Source: Soonwooa sp. (GTDB taxonomy: Bacteria; Bacteroidota; Bacteroidia; Flavobacteriales; Weeksellaceae). From it: a stretch of DNA of 60,835 nucleotides. Each line of letters starts with the position of its first letter. The stretch's first letter is position 1. Under the pieces are notes generated by a model that saw only the letters and a list, made by a program, of their open reading frames with translations, ran no database searches and was not told where the DNA came from. Location of the stretch: NCBI RefSeq assembly GCF_030151385.1, contig NZ_JASLDS010000041.1, positions 1 through 60,835 on the forward strand, in the 5' to 3' direction. This document shows positions 34,701 to 43,147 of the stretch, piece by piece. The position numbers and the translations under genes are program-made.

Positions 34701-35425
34701 GTGCTAAAGATTTCTATGTTAAACCATCGATTAACTGGCGAAAAAACGCGAGTTTATTCACTGCAGATTTGGTTTACGAAGCTTTAAAAATCGAAAATAC
34801 TTCGGGACGTAATATTAGTCTTCCAAATGTTGTTGATCCTAATGTTTTCAAAACACAACATTTTGGTGGTCTCGATTTAAAATTTGATTTTGAAAACTTA
34901 AACAAAAATGTAAACCCGAGTTTGGGAATGAAGTTTAAAGCGGCATTTAGTTATCGTCAAAACCTTGAATATAAAGAAAATAGAGTCCCGAGCTTTGAGA
35001 CTGGACTTGGTTTTATCCATTACATCACTAACAACGAAAAGCTTGTTCTTAGTACTTTTGCCAATGCAAAATGGTTACTTTCCAATGATTATCAATTTTT
35101 CCAAATGGCAACGTTGGGCGGAAATCATAATTTGCGAGGTTTTAGATATGACCGTTTTTATGGAAAATCTAGCTTCTATCAAACCTCGGATCTAAGATTA
35201 GATTTGGGAACAATCAGAAACGCTTATCTACCAATTAATGTGGGGATTTTCGCTGGTTTCGACTACGGTCGTGTTTGGATTCCAAATGAGATTACTGACA
35301 AATGGCACAACTCTTACGGACTTGGACTTTGGATAAATGCTTTAGACAAAGTTGGTGTTACAACAAGTTACTTCCGATCTAGTGATGGTGGAAGATTGAC
35401 ATTCGGATTTGGTGTCGATTTTTAA
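31751..35425 (+). CDS. Metallophosphoesterase fused to a kinase-like domain and an outer-membrane beta-barrel
   Basis: 1224 residues. The lipoprotein-type signal ends at Cys21 (IISISC). Residues 45-350 are a calcineurin-type metallophosphoesterase: GDAGNAD (Asp55), LGDNIY (Asp89), GNHDW (Asn131, His132), ALHHPILDHGSHGG and GHDHN (His306, His308). Residues about 430-640 hold a segment with GGGHQTNSLRLNTPKGEYVIRAL, then LFDMLIGDWDRHYDQW (598-613) and PIPKDRDQAF (628-637). The DWDRH and DRD motifs resemble the catalytic and metal-binding loops of Fam20/HipA/PI4K-like kinases. From about 870 to the last Phe the strand pattern (GGNHNLRGFRYDRF, VGIFAGFDYGRVW, LTFGFGVDF) is that of a BamA/TamA-like barrel. 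It should sit in the outer membrane. The first and last domains are well supported; the middle one is my reading. Confidence 0.85.
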   Translation: MKIFPAKYTMLSALAIISISCATEKAQFGKNLKNAAPPEKMSADNIAHTFYLAGDAGNADQDHAKKILGQLKSKLDSANENSTLLFLGDNIYPRGLPPKDSKDRKLAEEKLDNQIALANNFKGQSVFVPGNHDWYSKGIIGLKAEQDYVIEKMNDKKAFAPKNSCAIETRKIGKDIALIFIDSEWFLADWDKNPGINEKCDIKTREDFFTEFEDQLSKNQNKTIVVALHHPILDHGSHGGYYSMEKQLFPLENKIPLPILATGINLMRATGGITHQDLSNPNYRKFSNRIQTLIADKENVILVAGHDHNLQYIEKGNIRQIISGAGSKSEAAAAINPNDFSYGQNGYAVLNISKDGDAEVSYFGRENDKEKLLFRHSVLKAKTPTPIETPNSFPATTTTSIYNPKDTKKSKFYEWLWGKNYRDLYGTKIVAPNLVLDTLFGGAKPTRAGGGHQTNSLRLNTPKGEYVIRALHKSGVRFLQSVAFKDRYVVDDFDGGFADKFLLDFYTSSNPYTPLAVGPLAESIGVKHTDPSLVYVPKQKALGDYNQKFGDELYFLEVRPTETEENPNKVLSTDDVLKLLAKDEKYKMDESAYIRARLFDMLIGDWDRHYDQWKWEQKNVGDNVFISPIPKDRDQAFVKYDGFLTRMILDFPGLRHMQSFESKIKNIKWFNMEPFPLDLAFTNNASEEDWKREAEYIQAHITTDVIDEAFKNLPKEVQNSEIDKIKQNLETRKKDLVTYAKDYYKVLRKNVVLVGTNKKDKFEITRLPNQETEVKIFRNKKSGEELTFQKTYNKKETSEIWIYALGDDDDLIVKGKQNNPIKLRLLGGLNHDTYDIEKDNRISIYDYKSKKNTIPANDTATLTDDYDLNEYDYKRLKYSFWTASPTIGYNPDDVVIVGMNTSFVKNGFKKNPFAAKHTLKTNYFTGSNGYEIAYQGIFPRLVGNWFYAVDAGFTASHFIRNYYGMGNLTVNNEDAFGEDFYRVRAKDFYVKPSINWRKNASLFTADLVYEALKIENTSGRNISLPNVVDPNVFKTQHFGGLDLKFDFENLNKNVNPSLGMKFKAAFSYRQNLEYKENRVPSFETGLGFIHYITNNEKLVLSTFANAKWLLSNDYQFFQMATLGGNHNLRGFRYDRFYGKSSFYQTSDLRLDLGTIRNAYLPINVGIFAGFDYGRVWIPNEITDKWHNSYGLGLWINALDKVGVTTSYFRSSDGGRLTFGFGVDF

Positions 35426-35430
35426 ACATA

Positions 35431-35463
35431 AAAAAAGGAGAAGTTTATAAGCTTCTCCTTTTT
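35431..35463. terminator. Bidirectional terminator
   Basis: AAAGGAGAAG/CTTCTCCTTT stem with A-run and T-run flanks, between the convergent barrel protein and M1 peptidase genes. Confidence 0.88.
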
Positions 35464-35482
35464 GTTTGTATAAAATTTAAAA

Positions 35483-37408
35483 TTAATTTTTAATAAACTT
35501 AAGTTGCTCTTGCTCTGTTTTAAGAATATATTCGCCTTTTGCTAGATTCGAAATATTAATTGCTTTATTAGATTCCGAAGTCCCAGTTTTTATAAGACGG
35601 CCATCCAAACTAAAGATTTGGTAATTGCTATCTTTTTTAAGATTCGAAACAAAAATCTCTGTGCTTGCTGGGTTTGGATACACTTGGATTTTTGTAGTTT
35701 TAATATCATCAACTGCCAAAGAATTATCTCTAACAACCGTCGAATTCTTTGTTAAAATTTGTAAATCTTGATTAAAATAAACGGCAGTCACAGGAAATCC
35801 CACTTCTTTTGTAAAGTATTGATTATTGGAAGTGTGATCCAAAACCAAATCTGCAGATTGTCCATTAGCACCAGTAACTTTAATAGGCAACGGCATTTCG
35901 TAGAAACTTACAGAATTATGACTTTGTGTTTGCGAAATCTTAAAAGTGACATTTGTTGCTCCTGGCTTCCAGCGTACTGTATAGGTTGGATAACCTTGTC
36001 CATATACCCAATCATTAAAAAATTCATTAAAATTCTTCCCCGAAAATGTATTTACAAAATTGATAAACTCAGCTGTTTTAGCATAGCCATTTGCAAATTG
36101 TGGTGCACTATTGTAAGCCTTTAACATCGCATAAAAAGCATCATCTCCCATTTCCCACTTTAACATACGAAGCACATAAGCACCTTTACCATAGGTTGTT
36201 CTACCATTAAAAATTCTGTTGTAAGTTGGTTCTGGATCAGGAATATAGACACTACCATCTGGCACGCCAGTAATGAAATCGGTTTCACTTTGTAAATAAT
36301 TTCTAAAACCTTGTTGATCCATTGTTAGCTTCTCGTAAATCAAATGCTCTCCAAACGTCGCAAAACCCTCATTAAGCCAAATGTCATTCCAACTGCCACA
36401 AGTCACTTTATCGCCAAACCATTGATGTGCTAATTCATGTGCAATTAATCCCCACGTGAAATAGCCCATACTACTCATCGTCGTATGCTCCATACCACCT
36501 CCAGCATTGAATTGCATGTGCCCATATTTCTCACTTCGGAAAGGATAAGGTCCAAAATATTCTTCAAACTTTGCCATACAAGTCTTAGTCCAATTGATGG
36601 CATTCATTTGTCCAGAATCATTCGCAGTAGAAGGATAAATATAATTAACAAAAGGAAAAGCGTTAGCACCAGTTCCGAAAGTGTCGTTTAGTTTGACATA
36701 ATTGGTAATTCCTAAAGCTACCAAATAGGCTGGCGTCGGAATATTTGTTTTCCAATAAGTCAGTTTCTTGCCACCACTCAATGAAATTTCGGACTGCAAC
36801 AGTCCGTTGGCAGCGACATTATATTGAGATGGTGTTGTAATTTTAATATCGAGTTTCTCAATTTTATCATTAAGACTTTGCTTTGTTGGCCACCACTCTT
36901 TAGCACCGAAAGGCTCTGACAATGTTGCTAATATTGGTACACCACTTTGCTTTTGTGTGGTAAAAGCATCTTGCGAAGAATCTGGAACGCCACTATAAGA
37001 AATCGACAACGAATCTAATGTTGCAGCAGGAATACTCGCCGGAAAATTAATTTTCAATTCTTTGGTTGCAAATTGCTGAAACGTCAAATTCTGACCATGA
37101 TATTTAACCTCGCTAACAGTAAGATTGTTTGACAAATCAAAGTAAATGGTCGAAGACGGACTTAACATCTTAAAATGCGGTGTCACAATTCCTTTTACAA
37201 ACTGTTGCGATGGGTCAAGATCCAATTCCATTCGGATGTAACGAAGATCATAATTAATGGTATTTGGATTTTCGTTTTCGTTAAAGAGTATAGATTTAGC
37301 AGCTCTTTTACGTTCGTTGTCAATTAATTTATCATGCTGAGCTCTGGATTGTGCCAATCCCAAAACCGAAATCGCAGATAAAACGAAAGTTGTAAATTTT
37401 GTTTTCAT
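35483..37408 (-). CDS. Secreted M1-family aminopeptidase with T9SS sorting domain
   Basis: 641 residues. Signal MKTKFTTFVLSAISVLGLAQ. A gluzincin catalytic core: HELAHQWFGD with zinc ligands His324 and His328 and catalytic Glu325, third ligand Glu347 in NEGFATFGE, and the exopeptidase motif as GGMEH (304-308) in place of GAMEN. The last 80 residues (VYPNPASTEIFVSN, NYQIFSLDGRLIKTG, ISNLAKGEYILK) are a type A C-terminal domain recognised by the type IX secretion system, so the enzyme is exported to the cell surface or medium. It probably trims peptides for nutrition. A terminator-shaped hairpin abuts its start codon (see 37411-37440). Confidence 0.95.
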   Translation of the reverse strand: MKTKFTTFVLSAISVLGLAQSRAQHDKLIDNERKRAAKSILFNENENPNTINYDLRYIRMELDLDPSQQFVKGIVTPHFKMLSPSSTIYFDLSNNLTVSEVKYHGQNLTFQQFATKELKINFPASIPAATLDSLSISYSGVPDSSQDAFTTQKQSGVPILATLSEPFGAKEWWPTKQSLNDKIEKLDIKITTPSQYNVAANGLLQSEISLSGGKKLTYWKTNIPTPAYLVALGITNYVKLNDTFGTGANAFPFVNYIYPSTANDSGQMNAINWTKTCMAKFEEYFGPYPFRSEKYGHMQFNAGGGMEHTTMSSMGYFTWGLIAHELAHQWFGDKVTCGSWNDIWLNEGFATFGEHLIYEKLTMDQQGFRNYLQSETDFITGVPDGSVYIPDPEPTYNRIFNGRTTYGKGAYVLRMLKWEMGDDAFYAMLKAYNSAPQFANGYAKTAEFINFVNTFSGKNFNEFFNDWVYGQGYPTYTVRWKPGATNVTFKISQTQSHNSVSFYEMPLPIKVTGANGQSADLVLDHTSNNQYFTKEVGFPVTAVYFNQDLQILTKNSTVVRDNSLAVDDIKTTKIQVYPNPASTEIFVSNLKKDSNYQIFSLDGRLIKTGTSESNKAINISNLAKGEYILKTEQEQLKFIKN

Positions 37409-37410
37409 AT

Positions 37411-37440
37411 AAAAAAAATACTCGCAATGTTGCGAGTATT
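37411..37440 (-). terminator. Terminator of dacB abutting the M1 peptidase start codon
   Basis: AATACTCGC/GCGAGTATT stem with a 6-base loop. On the minus strand eight T follow, then AT and the ATG of the peptidase gene. It ends dacB, but any peptidase transcript starting upstream must include it. A TAGATTTG element at 37470-37463 inside the last dacB codons is a possible start for such a transcript. Confidence 0.8.
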
Positions 37441-37459
37441 AAAATTAAAAAATATTGTA

Positions 37460-38911
37460 TTACAAATCTAAAGTTGGATCCAAAAGTTGCTCCATTCTAT
37501 CTTTGACTTGTGCTACTGTACCATTGTAATTATTGATTAATAAAGAGAAAACCAATGTTTTTCCACTTCTAGTTTTTATGTAACCTGCTAATGTTTTAAC
37601 ACGACTCAAAGTTCCTGTCTTCGCAAAAATCTGTCCATTAGACGTGTTTAGGAACATTCTTTTTAATGTCCCAGACTGTCCTGCAATTGGTAAAGACTCA
37701 AAATAATCTTTATAATAAGGCTCCTTCATCAATCCAGTTAAAAATTTAACTTGCGCAATTGGCGTTACCAAATTACTTCGAGAATAGCCACTTCCATCAA
37801 CATAATTAAGACCATTGGTATCAAAAGCTTTTCCTTCTAGATGCGATCGCACCGCAAGTCTTCCACTATCTGGCATTTGGTCACCCGAAATATAAAAACC
37901 TAAACATTTCAACAAAGCCTCGGCAAAGGCATTATCACTATGCTGGTTTGTATAATGGACAATTTCGGATAATGTTGGAGACTTGTAATTGCTAAGTGTT
38001 TCGCGCGTCTCAGGCTCTTTATCAGCAAATCTAGCTGTCACTTTTCCTGTAACTGGGATCCCCGATTTTAACATAGTTGCCTTTAAAGAATTTGCCAATC
38101 CCATTGGTGGCTCTGCTAATTTTGTAGACAATCCTGAACCTTCAAACTTGTCAGCATACACCATTTTGTTAGTGTATGGCGACATATAGAAATAACGTTT
38201 TTCATTGTTAAAAGGATTGCTTTGCTTAACAACCAATTTTTCATTGCGCGGATCAACATCCTTTGTAGAACCCACTGGCAAATAATAATTACTGTGATCT
38301 AACCAAACAATATTTGCGGGTAAATCTTTTTTAGCATCTTTAAAAACGCCTGTCTCTACAATGATTTCACCATTAACTCTTTTAATACCTTTATCACGAA
38401 CGGCATTTAAAAATTGAGAAACCAAATTTCCTGTCGATAATGCGCCAACACGAACCGCTCCGAAAGATGGATCGCCACTTCCGATGACATAAAGATTTCC
38501 TTCCAGAACACCATTTTCATCAATTGTTCCAGAATAATCAAGCTGTGTATTCCATTTGAAATCACCACCGAAAAACGAATAAGCCGTTTCTGTTGTTAAC
38601 AACTTGGTAGTCGATGCAGGAATTAAAGGTGTTGCTTCATTGTATGAAGTAATAATCTTGTTGGTTTTAGGATCATATACCACAAATCCCCAATTGGCAG
38701 TTCTTAGAACAGGGTCCGAAAACATTCTGTTGATGTTAACTTCAATATTTTCCTTTGGACTCAACAAAGATTTTTCTGGAGATAACTCCTTCGCCAAAAG
38801 TCCAGGTTGCTCGTAAAATTGAGGAATTGAAGATACTGCAGAGGTCTGTGCAAAAATGCTAATGGAAATACCTAAACCAAGTACACTAATATATTTTTTA
38901 AATTTATTCAT
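37460..38911 (-). CDS. dacB: D-alanyl-D-alanine carboxypeptidase/endopeptidase (PBP4, DacB-like)
   Basis: 483 residues from the ATG at 38911 (MNKFKKYISVLGLGISISIFAQ, a signal peptide). The upstream 21 codons read as leader and are not counted. Class C penicillin-binding motifs are present: SxxK as PASTTKLLTTE, SxN as HSDNAFAEAL and KTG as FAKTGTLSRV. The enzyme removes the terminal D-Ala from stem peptides or cuts cross-links in the periplasm. The long insert between SxxK and SxN, typical of PBP4, is present. The gene is preceded by a sizeable gap and closed by the hairpin next to the M1 peptidase gene. Confidence 0.95.
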   Translation of the reverse strand: MNKFKKYISVLGLGISISIFAQTSAVSSIPQFYEQPGLLAKELSPEKSLLSPKENIEVNINRMFSDPVLRTANWGFVVYDPKTNKIITSYNEATPLIPASTTKLLTTETAYSFFGGDFKWNTQLDYSGTIDENGVLEGNLYVIGSGDPSFGAVRVGALSTGNLVSQFLNAVRDKGIKRVNGEIIVETGVFKDAKKDLPANIVWLDHSNYYLPVGSTKDVDPRNEKLVVKQSNPFNNEKRYFYMSPYTNKMVYADKFEGSGLSTKLAEPPMGLANSLKATMLKSGIPVTGKVTARFADKEPETRETLSNYKSPTLSEIVHYTNQHSDNAFAEALLKCLGFYISGDQMPDSGRLAVRSHLEGKAFDTNGLNYVDGSGYSRSNLVTPIAQVKFLTGLMKEPYYKDYFESLPIAGQSGTLKRMFLNTSNGQIFAKTGTLSRVKTLAGYIKTRSGKTLVFSLLINNYNGTVAQVKDRMEQLLDPTLDL

Positions 38912-39063
38912 TTTCAAACATTTAGATAAAAAGGTTGAAAATTTCACAATCCACATTGACATAGACAGAATCAACCTTTCTCAAAACGAAGTAAAGTTAG
39001 ACAATATTGCGCCCTTCAGTCTAGTGAAGCATTATAAAAGCCTATAAACTTTGTTAAACTTTG

Positions 39064-41511
39064 TTAAAAATCAACATAAACAAGTTTCTTAATACTTTTG
39101 TAAGCCGTTATTTCTTCGAATTCCTCAAAGCTTTGGCGGATGTAGTCTTTAAATACTAAATAGTTTTTGCCGCGCGGAAGTTTTAGTAAAATTTGAAATT
39201 GATACATATTGTTCAAACGTGCTATGGAAGCAGGTTCGGGACCCAAAATACAATCTTCGGGCAAGTATTTTCTAAGGATGGAACCTAAAAACTGAGACGC
39301 GCGATTCACTTTGTCTTCTCGGCGGTGTTTTAGTTCTATCATTATCAATTTCGTAAATGGCGGATAATGGAATTTTTTGCGTTCGGTCAGAAAATATTCG
39401 TAAATCCCTTGAATATCATTTCGTTGAATCAGTTCAAAAACAGGATTTTGCGGATTATAAGTTTGAATTAAAACTTTTCCTTGTCCAGAAACCCGACCAG
39501 CACGTCCAGAAACCTGCGTCATCAGCTGATAAGCTCTTTCTTCCGCCCGAAAATCTTGTACATACATCAAAGAATCCGCCCTCGGAATAGCTACCAACTC
39601 GATGTGGTCAAAATCCAAACCTTTAGAAATCATTTGCGTTCCCACGATGATGTCGGTTTCGCGGTCTTCAATTTTCTCGTATAATTTTTCGTAGGCAAAC
39701 TTCTTACGCATCGAATCCACATCCATTCTATCAACCTCTGCTTCTGGGAAAAGTTTTTGCAATTCCTCATGAATTTGCTCTACGCCGACACCTCTTTCAT
39801 TCAGATTTTCGGAATGGCATTTTGGACAAATTTTTGGTTTCGAAGCACGTTGACCACAATAATGGCATTTCATCTCGTTCGAATATTTATGATAGGTCAT
39901 CACCACATCGCAATTCGAACAATAATTAACATAACCGCAAGACTCACATTCCACAACATTCGCATAACCACGGCGGTTGTGTAGAACAATGGTTTGATTT
40001 TTATGTTCTAAATTCTGTCTGATATTTTCCAACAAATGAAACGAAAAATCTCCCGAAACATTCTTGGAATCTTGGGCTTCTTTAAAATTAATAAGTTCAA
40101 ACTTCGGCAAATCTACTTTTCCGAATCTTTCGCCTAAAAAAATGTATTTTAACTTATCTTTTCGAGCAGCAAAATAACTTTCAACAGACGGCGTCGCAGA
40201 ACCCAAAATAACATTCGCTTTATATTTTTGACCTAAAATCTGTGCAGCATCTTTGGCATTAAAAAACGGCGAAACTTCTCGTGGACGATAAGCCGAATCG
40301 TGTTCTTCATCAACAATAATTAAACCTAAATTTTGATATGGTAAAAACAATGCATTTCGCGTTCCGATCAGGATTTTAAGTTCGTCGTTCTTTATTTTTC
40401 GCCACACTTCTACCCTTTCGAAATCCGTCAATTTTTGATGATAAAAGCCAAGCGCGCTGCCATATTTTTTCTCTAAACGTTGCGTAATTTGCTTGGTCAA
40501 AGCAATCTCGGGAAGCAAAAACAAAACATTTCTACCTTCGTTGATGCATTCCTCGATTTTCTCTAAATAAATATGCGTTTTTCCAGAAGATGTCACGCCA
40601 TGCAAGAGCACATTTTTATTTTCAGAAAAAGCTTCATCCACCAAAACCAAAGCTTGTTTTTGGGCAGAGGTCAACTCCTCTAATTCTTCGGTATCGCCGT
40701 CGTAGTAATCGATTCTATCTTTTTGAAGAAAGTATTCTTCAACCCAATTTTTATCAATTAAAGATTTGATGTGTGAATGGGCAAAAAATCCATCATCAAA
40801 CAATTCCGATTTTTTTACCGGAGAATCTGGATTTTCGGTTTGTTTATCCAAAATCGCCAAAAACAAGTCCTTTTGTTTTGGCGCTCTTTTCAGTTGTGAA
40901 AGGATTTCGGTGAGTTCAAAATTCTTTAAAACCTCATCTTTTATCCTCACATAAGCCACTTCCTTAGCTCGGTATTTTTCCGCAACTTGCTCATCAATCT
41001 CAATATATTGCAAATCGATAAGCGAATTGATGGTTTTAATAATGTCCTTTTTCGGAATAAAAGCCTCGATGTCCGTCAAATTTATCAATTGTCGAACTTC
41101 CAAAGCTTGAATTAAATACATTTCGTTGACATCCAAATTCTGAAAATCGACAACGGCATTAGGTTTTAATTTAAGATAAGTTTCGCTCTCCAATTTTAAA
41201 GAAGATGGAAAGGCAAAACGGTAAATTTCGCCCAAATTGCAGAGATAATACTCGGAAAGCCAGTTCCAGAACTCAATTTGCTGAAAAGGAAGAATCGGCT
41301 TTTGGTCGAGAATATTAATAATGTCTTTTGGGACAAAAGTTTCGGGTTCATTTTGATGCAAATCCCAAACGATTCCCGTATAAATTTTCTTACCACCAAA
41401 CTGCACCAAAACCCGCATTCCGAGCTGAATTTCGTCCAACAATTCATCGGGCACTTTATATGTAAAAGAACCTGCAAGATTGAGCGGTAAAATAACTTGG
41501 GCGTAATGCAA
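39064..41511 (-). CDS. priA: Primosomal protein N' (PriA helicase)
   Basis: 815 residues. Restarts stalled replication forks by 3'-5' unwinding and loading the helicase. Walker A is GVTSSGKTHIYL and the DEEH box is IIVDEEHD. The zinc-binding region holds eight Cys in CESCGYVNYCSNC, then CHYCG and CPKC. Helicase motifs V and VI appear as VGTQMISKGLDFDHI and QVSGRAGR. The N-terminal 3'-DNA-binding domain begins YAQVILPLNLAGSFTY. It is a stand-alone gene flanked by a repeat element upstream. Confidence 0.96.
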   Translation of the reverse strand: MHYAQVILPLNLAGSFTYKVPDELLDEIQLGMRVLVQFGGKKIYTGIVWDLHQNEPETFVPKDIINILDQKPILPFQQIEFWNWLSEYYLCNLGEIYRFAFPSSLKLESETYLKLKPNAVVDFQNLDVNEMYLIQALEVRQLINLTDIEAFIPKKDIIKTINSLIDLQYIEIDEQVAEKYRAKEVAYVRIKDEVLKNFELTEILSQLKRAPKQKDLFLAILDKQTENPDSPVKKSELFDDGFFAHSHIKSLIDKNWVEEYFLQKDRIDYYDGDTEELEELTSAQKQALVLVDEAFSENKNVLLHGVTSSGKTHIYLEKIEECINEGRNVLFLLPEIALTKQITQRLEKKYGSALGFYHQKLTDFERVEVWRKIKNDELKILIGTRNALFLPYQNLGLIIVDEEHDSAYRPREVSPFFNAKDAAQILGQKYKANVILGSATPSVESYFAARKDKLKYIFLGERFGKVDLPKFELINFKEAQDSKNVSGDFSFHLLENIRQNLEHKNQTIVLHNRRGYANVVECESCGYVNYCSNCDVVMTYHKYSNEMKCHYCGQRASKPKICPKCHSENLNERGVGVEQIHEELQKLFPEAEVDRMDVDSMRKKFAYEKLYEKIEDRETDIIVGTQMISKGLDFDHIELVAIPRADSLMYVQDFRAEERAYQLMTQVSGRAGRVSGQGKVLIQTYNPQNPVFELIQRNDIQGIYEYFLTERKKFHYPPFTKLIMIELKHRREDKVNRASQFLGSILRKYLPEDCILGPEPASIARLNNMYQFQILLKLPRGKNYLVFKDYIRQSFEEFEEITAYKSIKKLVYVDF

Positions 41512-41539
41512 AATCAGAATTAAAGCGTAAAAATAGAGA

Positions 41540-41774
41540 TTTTTTACCGCAAAAGAAACAAAAGAATTTTTTAAACCTAATGTCGAAAAGGTTTTTAATT
41601 AATAGATATGGCTATCGTATTTATTTTCACAACAAATGAAACATTTTTTTTATCAAGACAAAAGAACACAAAGGATTTTATAAAAGTTAAGCCTATAGCA
41701 TGACAAAAATTTAAAAAGCTATTTAAACTTGCTTTGTTTAACTTTACATTTCACTAAGCTTTTGCGGTAAAAAA
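41540..41774. repeat. 235-bp element with perfect 16-bp terminal inverted repeats (MITE-like)
   Basis: TTTTTTACCGCAAAAG at 41540-41555 is matched by its exact reverse complement at 41759-41774. The 203 bases between are A/T-rich, with no gene, and contain AAAGAACACAAAGGATTTT and related A/G-rich words. The element fills nearly the whole gap between priA and the AEC transporter gene. I recall similar 'ACCGCAAAG...CTTTGCGGT' repeats scattered through flavobacterial genomes. No clear target-site duplication is visible at its edges, so it may be a mobile miniature element or a structured repeat. Confidence 0.6.
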
Positions 41775-41786
41775 AATGGCTTAGCT

Positions 41787-42695
41787 TTAGAAAAATAAAC
41801 CAATCAACTCATACCACATCGCCGAGGTAAAAAAGCCAACAATAATGCTGATTCCGATGATTAAATTGGTGAGTTTTGTGTTGAGTCGGAATTGTTCTGC
41901 AATAATACTGGAAGTCACTAAAGTCGGCATTGCAGCTTCGAAAATACTGATTTTGGCAACATCGCCTTTTATTCCGAAAATTAAAGCCAATCCAAAAACG
42001 ATTGCTGGTGCCAAAATAAGTTTGTACAACATCGAAGTGGAAATCTGAGGCATCAATTTTTTCCAACCATTAAATTTCAATTGAAGTCCTACAGAAAATA
42101 AGGCTAAAGGTCCAACCGTTGCCGCCAATTTATCGAAAAATGGTTCTGCAAAGCTTAAATCTACAAATTGAGAAATCACCAAAGCACCAATGCAACCGAG
42201 GAATGGCGGAAATGTAAATAATCTTTTCAGGATAAATTTTGCGCTGATATTTCCAGATTTACTTCCACCTTTTAAAGCGGAAATAATTCCTAAAGTCGAT
42301 AATGCCAAAAACATCGTTTGGTCGCAAATAATGGCAATACTTAGCAAACCTTCACCATAAAAAGCTGCAATCAGCGGAAAACCAATGAAAGATGTATTAC
42401 TATAACCGCTTGCTAAATCCAAAGTGCTCTGCGAACGTCGAGAATAACCTTTGTATTTGCAGTAAAATTTCATAAAAATACCGCTACCAACCGCGATTAG
42501 CAAAGTAGAAAAAATCGGAAAAAGCATTTCCGTTGACCACTGAACTTTCGGCAAATATTTAAACGAAACTGCTGGCAATGCCAAATACAATATCCACGTA
42601 TTGATACCTTTATGAGCATCGGGATGTATGGATTTTGTTGCTTTGAAAAGCATTCCCGCAATAATGCATACCGCAATCAAAACAAAATTTACCAT
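41787..42695 (-). CDS. AEC (auxin efflux carrier) family transporter
   Basis: 302 residues with about ten membrane helices in the two five-helix halves of this family. Marks are LASGYSNTSFIGFPLIAAFYGE in the first half and AMPTLVTSSIIAEQFRLN in the second, the latter with the crossover Pro/Thr. Members carry organic acids or other small anions; the substrate cannot be inferred. A minus-strand TAACTTTG at 42734-42727 is a likely -7 box. The gene lies between two repeat-rich gaps. Confidence 0.9.
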   Translation of the reverse strand: MVNFVLIAVCIIAGMLFKATKSIHPDAHKGINTWILYLALPAVSFKYLPKVQWSTEMLFPIFSTLLIAVGSGIFMKFYCKYKGYSRRSQSTLDLASGYSNTSFIGFPLIAAFYGEGLLSIAIICDQTMFLALSTLGIISALKGGSKSGNISAKFILKRLFTFPPFLGCIGALVISQFVDLSFAEPFFDKLAATVGPLALFSVGLQLKFNGWKKLMPQISTSMLYKLILAPAIVFGLALIFGIKGDVAKISIFEAAMPTLVTSSIIAEQFRLNTKLTNLIIGISIIVGFFTSAMWYELIGLFF

Positions 42696-42808
42696 TTTCT
42701 GAACTGAGATTTAAGATTTGAAGTTGCAAAGTTACAATGCCAAAAAAAACTATAGAAAAGTCTTTGCAAAAAATTGAAAAAATGTGTCGAAAGTCAGATT
42801 TTTGAGGT

Positions 42809-42855
42809 GCGGGGCTCGGGATTCGGGATTCGGGATTCGAGGTTCGAGGCTGGAT
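42809..42855. repeat. Degenerate CGGGATT tandem array, first copy
   Basis: Three perfect CGGGATT units followed by variants (CGAGGTT, CGAGGCT) and weaker TGGATGTTGGGTGTT-like units beyond. Its reverse complement resembles the array at 43090-43146. Confidence 0.6.
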
Positions 42856-43089
42856 GTTGGGTGTTGCGAGGGTTGAGGTTTTTGAACGCAATGGTGCAAA
42901 AGTTTTTTTTAAAAAAAAATCGCTGATTTAAGTCGCAAGAAAATCGTTGATTTTCGAAAGTAAAGTTAATATTTTAACTTATAAAGTTATCAATAACGAA
43001 AAGCAATTTAATACTAAAAAAAAATGTAAGTTTTGTAAACGAAATTACATCCCAATTACATCATACTTAAAACCCAAAACCAATATTAC

Positions 43090-43146
43090 GAATCTCAAAT
43101 CTCAAATCCCACATCTCGTACCTCGTATCTCGAAACCCGCAACTCC
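43090..43146. repeat. Degenerate array, second copy in inverted orientation
   Basis: Reads as about seven units of 7-9 bases of the form ATCTCAAA/ATCTCGTA/CCTCGTA, ending CGAAACCCGC. On the other strand this is GCGGGTTTCGAGATACGAGG, close to the first array. The two could pair in an RNA or form a cruciform. Confidence 0.55.
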
Positions 43147-43147
43147 C

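Larger units (their letters stand above)
42696..43147. other. Repeat-bearing intergenic region
   Basis: 452 bases between the AEC gene and the beta-mannosidase gene. It holds the AEC -7 box and two degenerate tandem arrays in opposite orientation, listed separately. The remaining sequence is A/T-rich and I see no plausible gene in it. Confidence 0.6.

Noticed and set aside
42837..42853. GGTTCGAGGC resembling a tRNA T-arm
   Set aside because: It is part of the degenerate CGGGATT array, and no acceptor or anticodon stems can be drawn around it.
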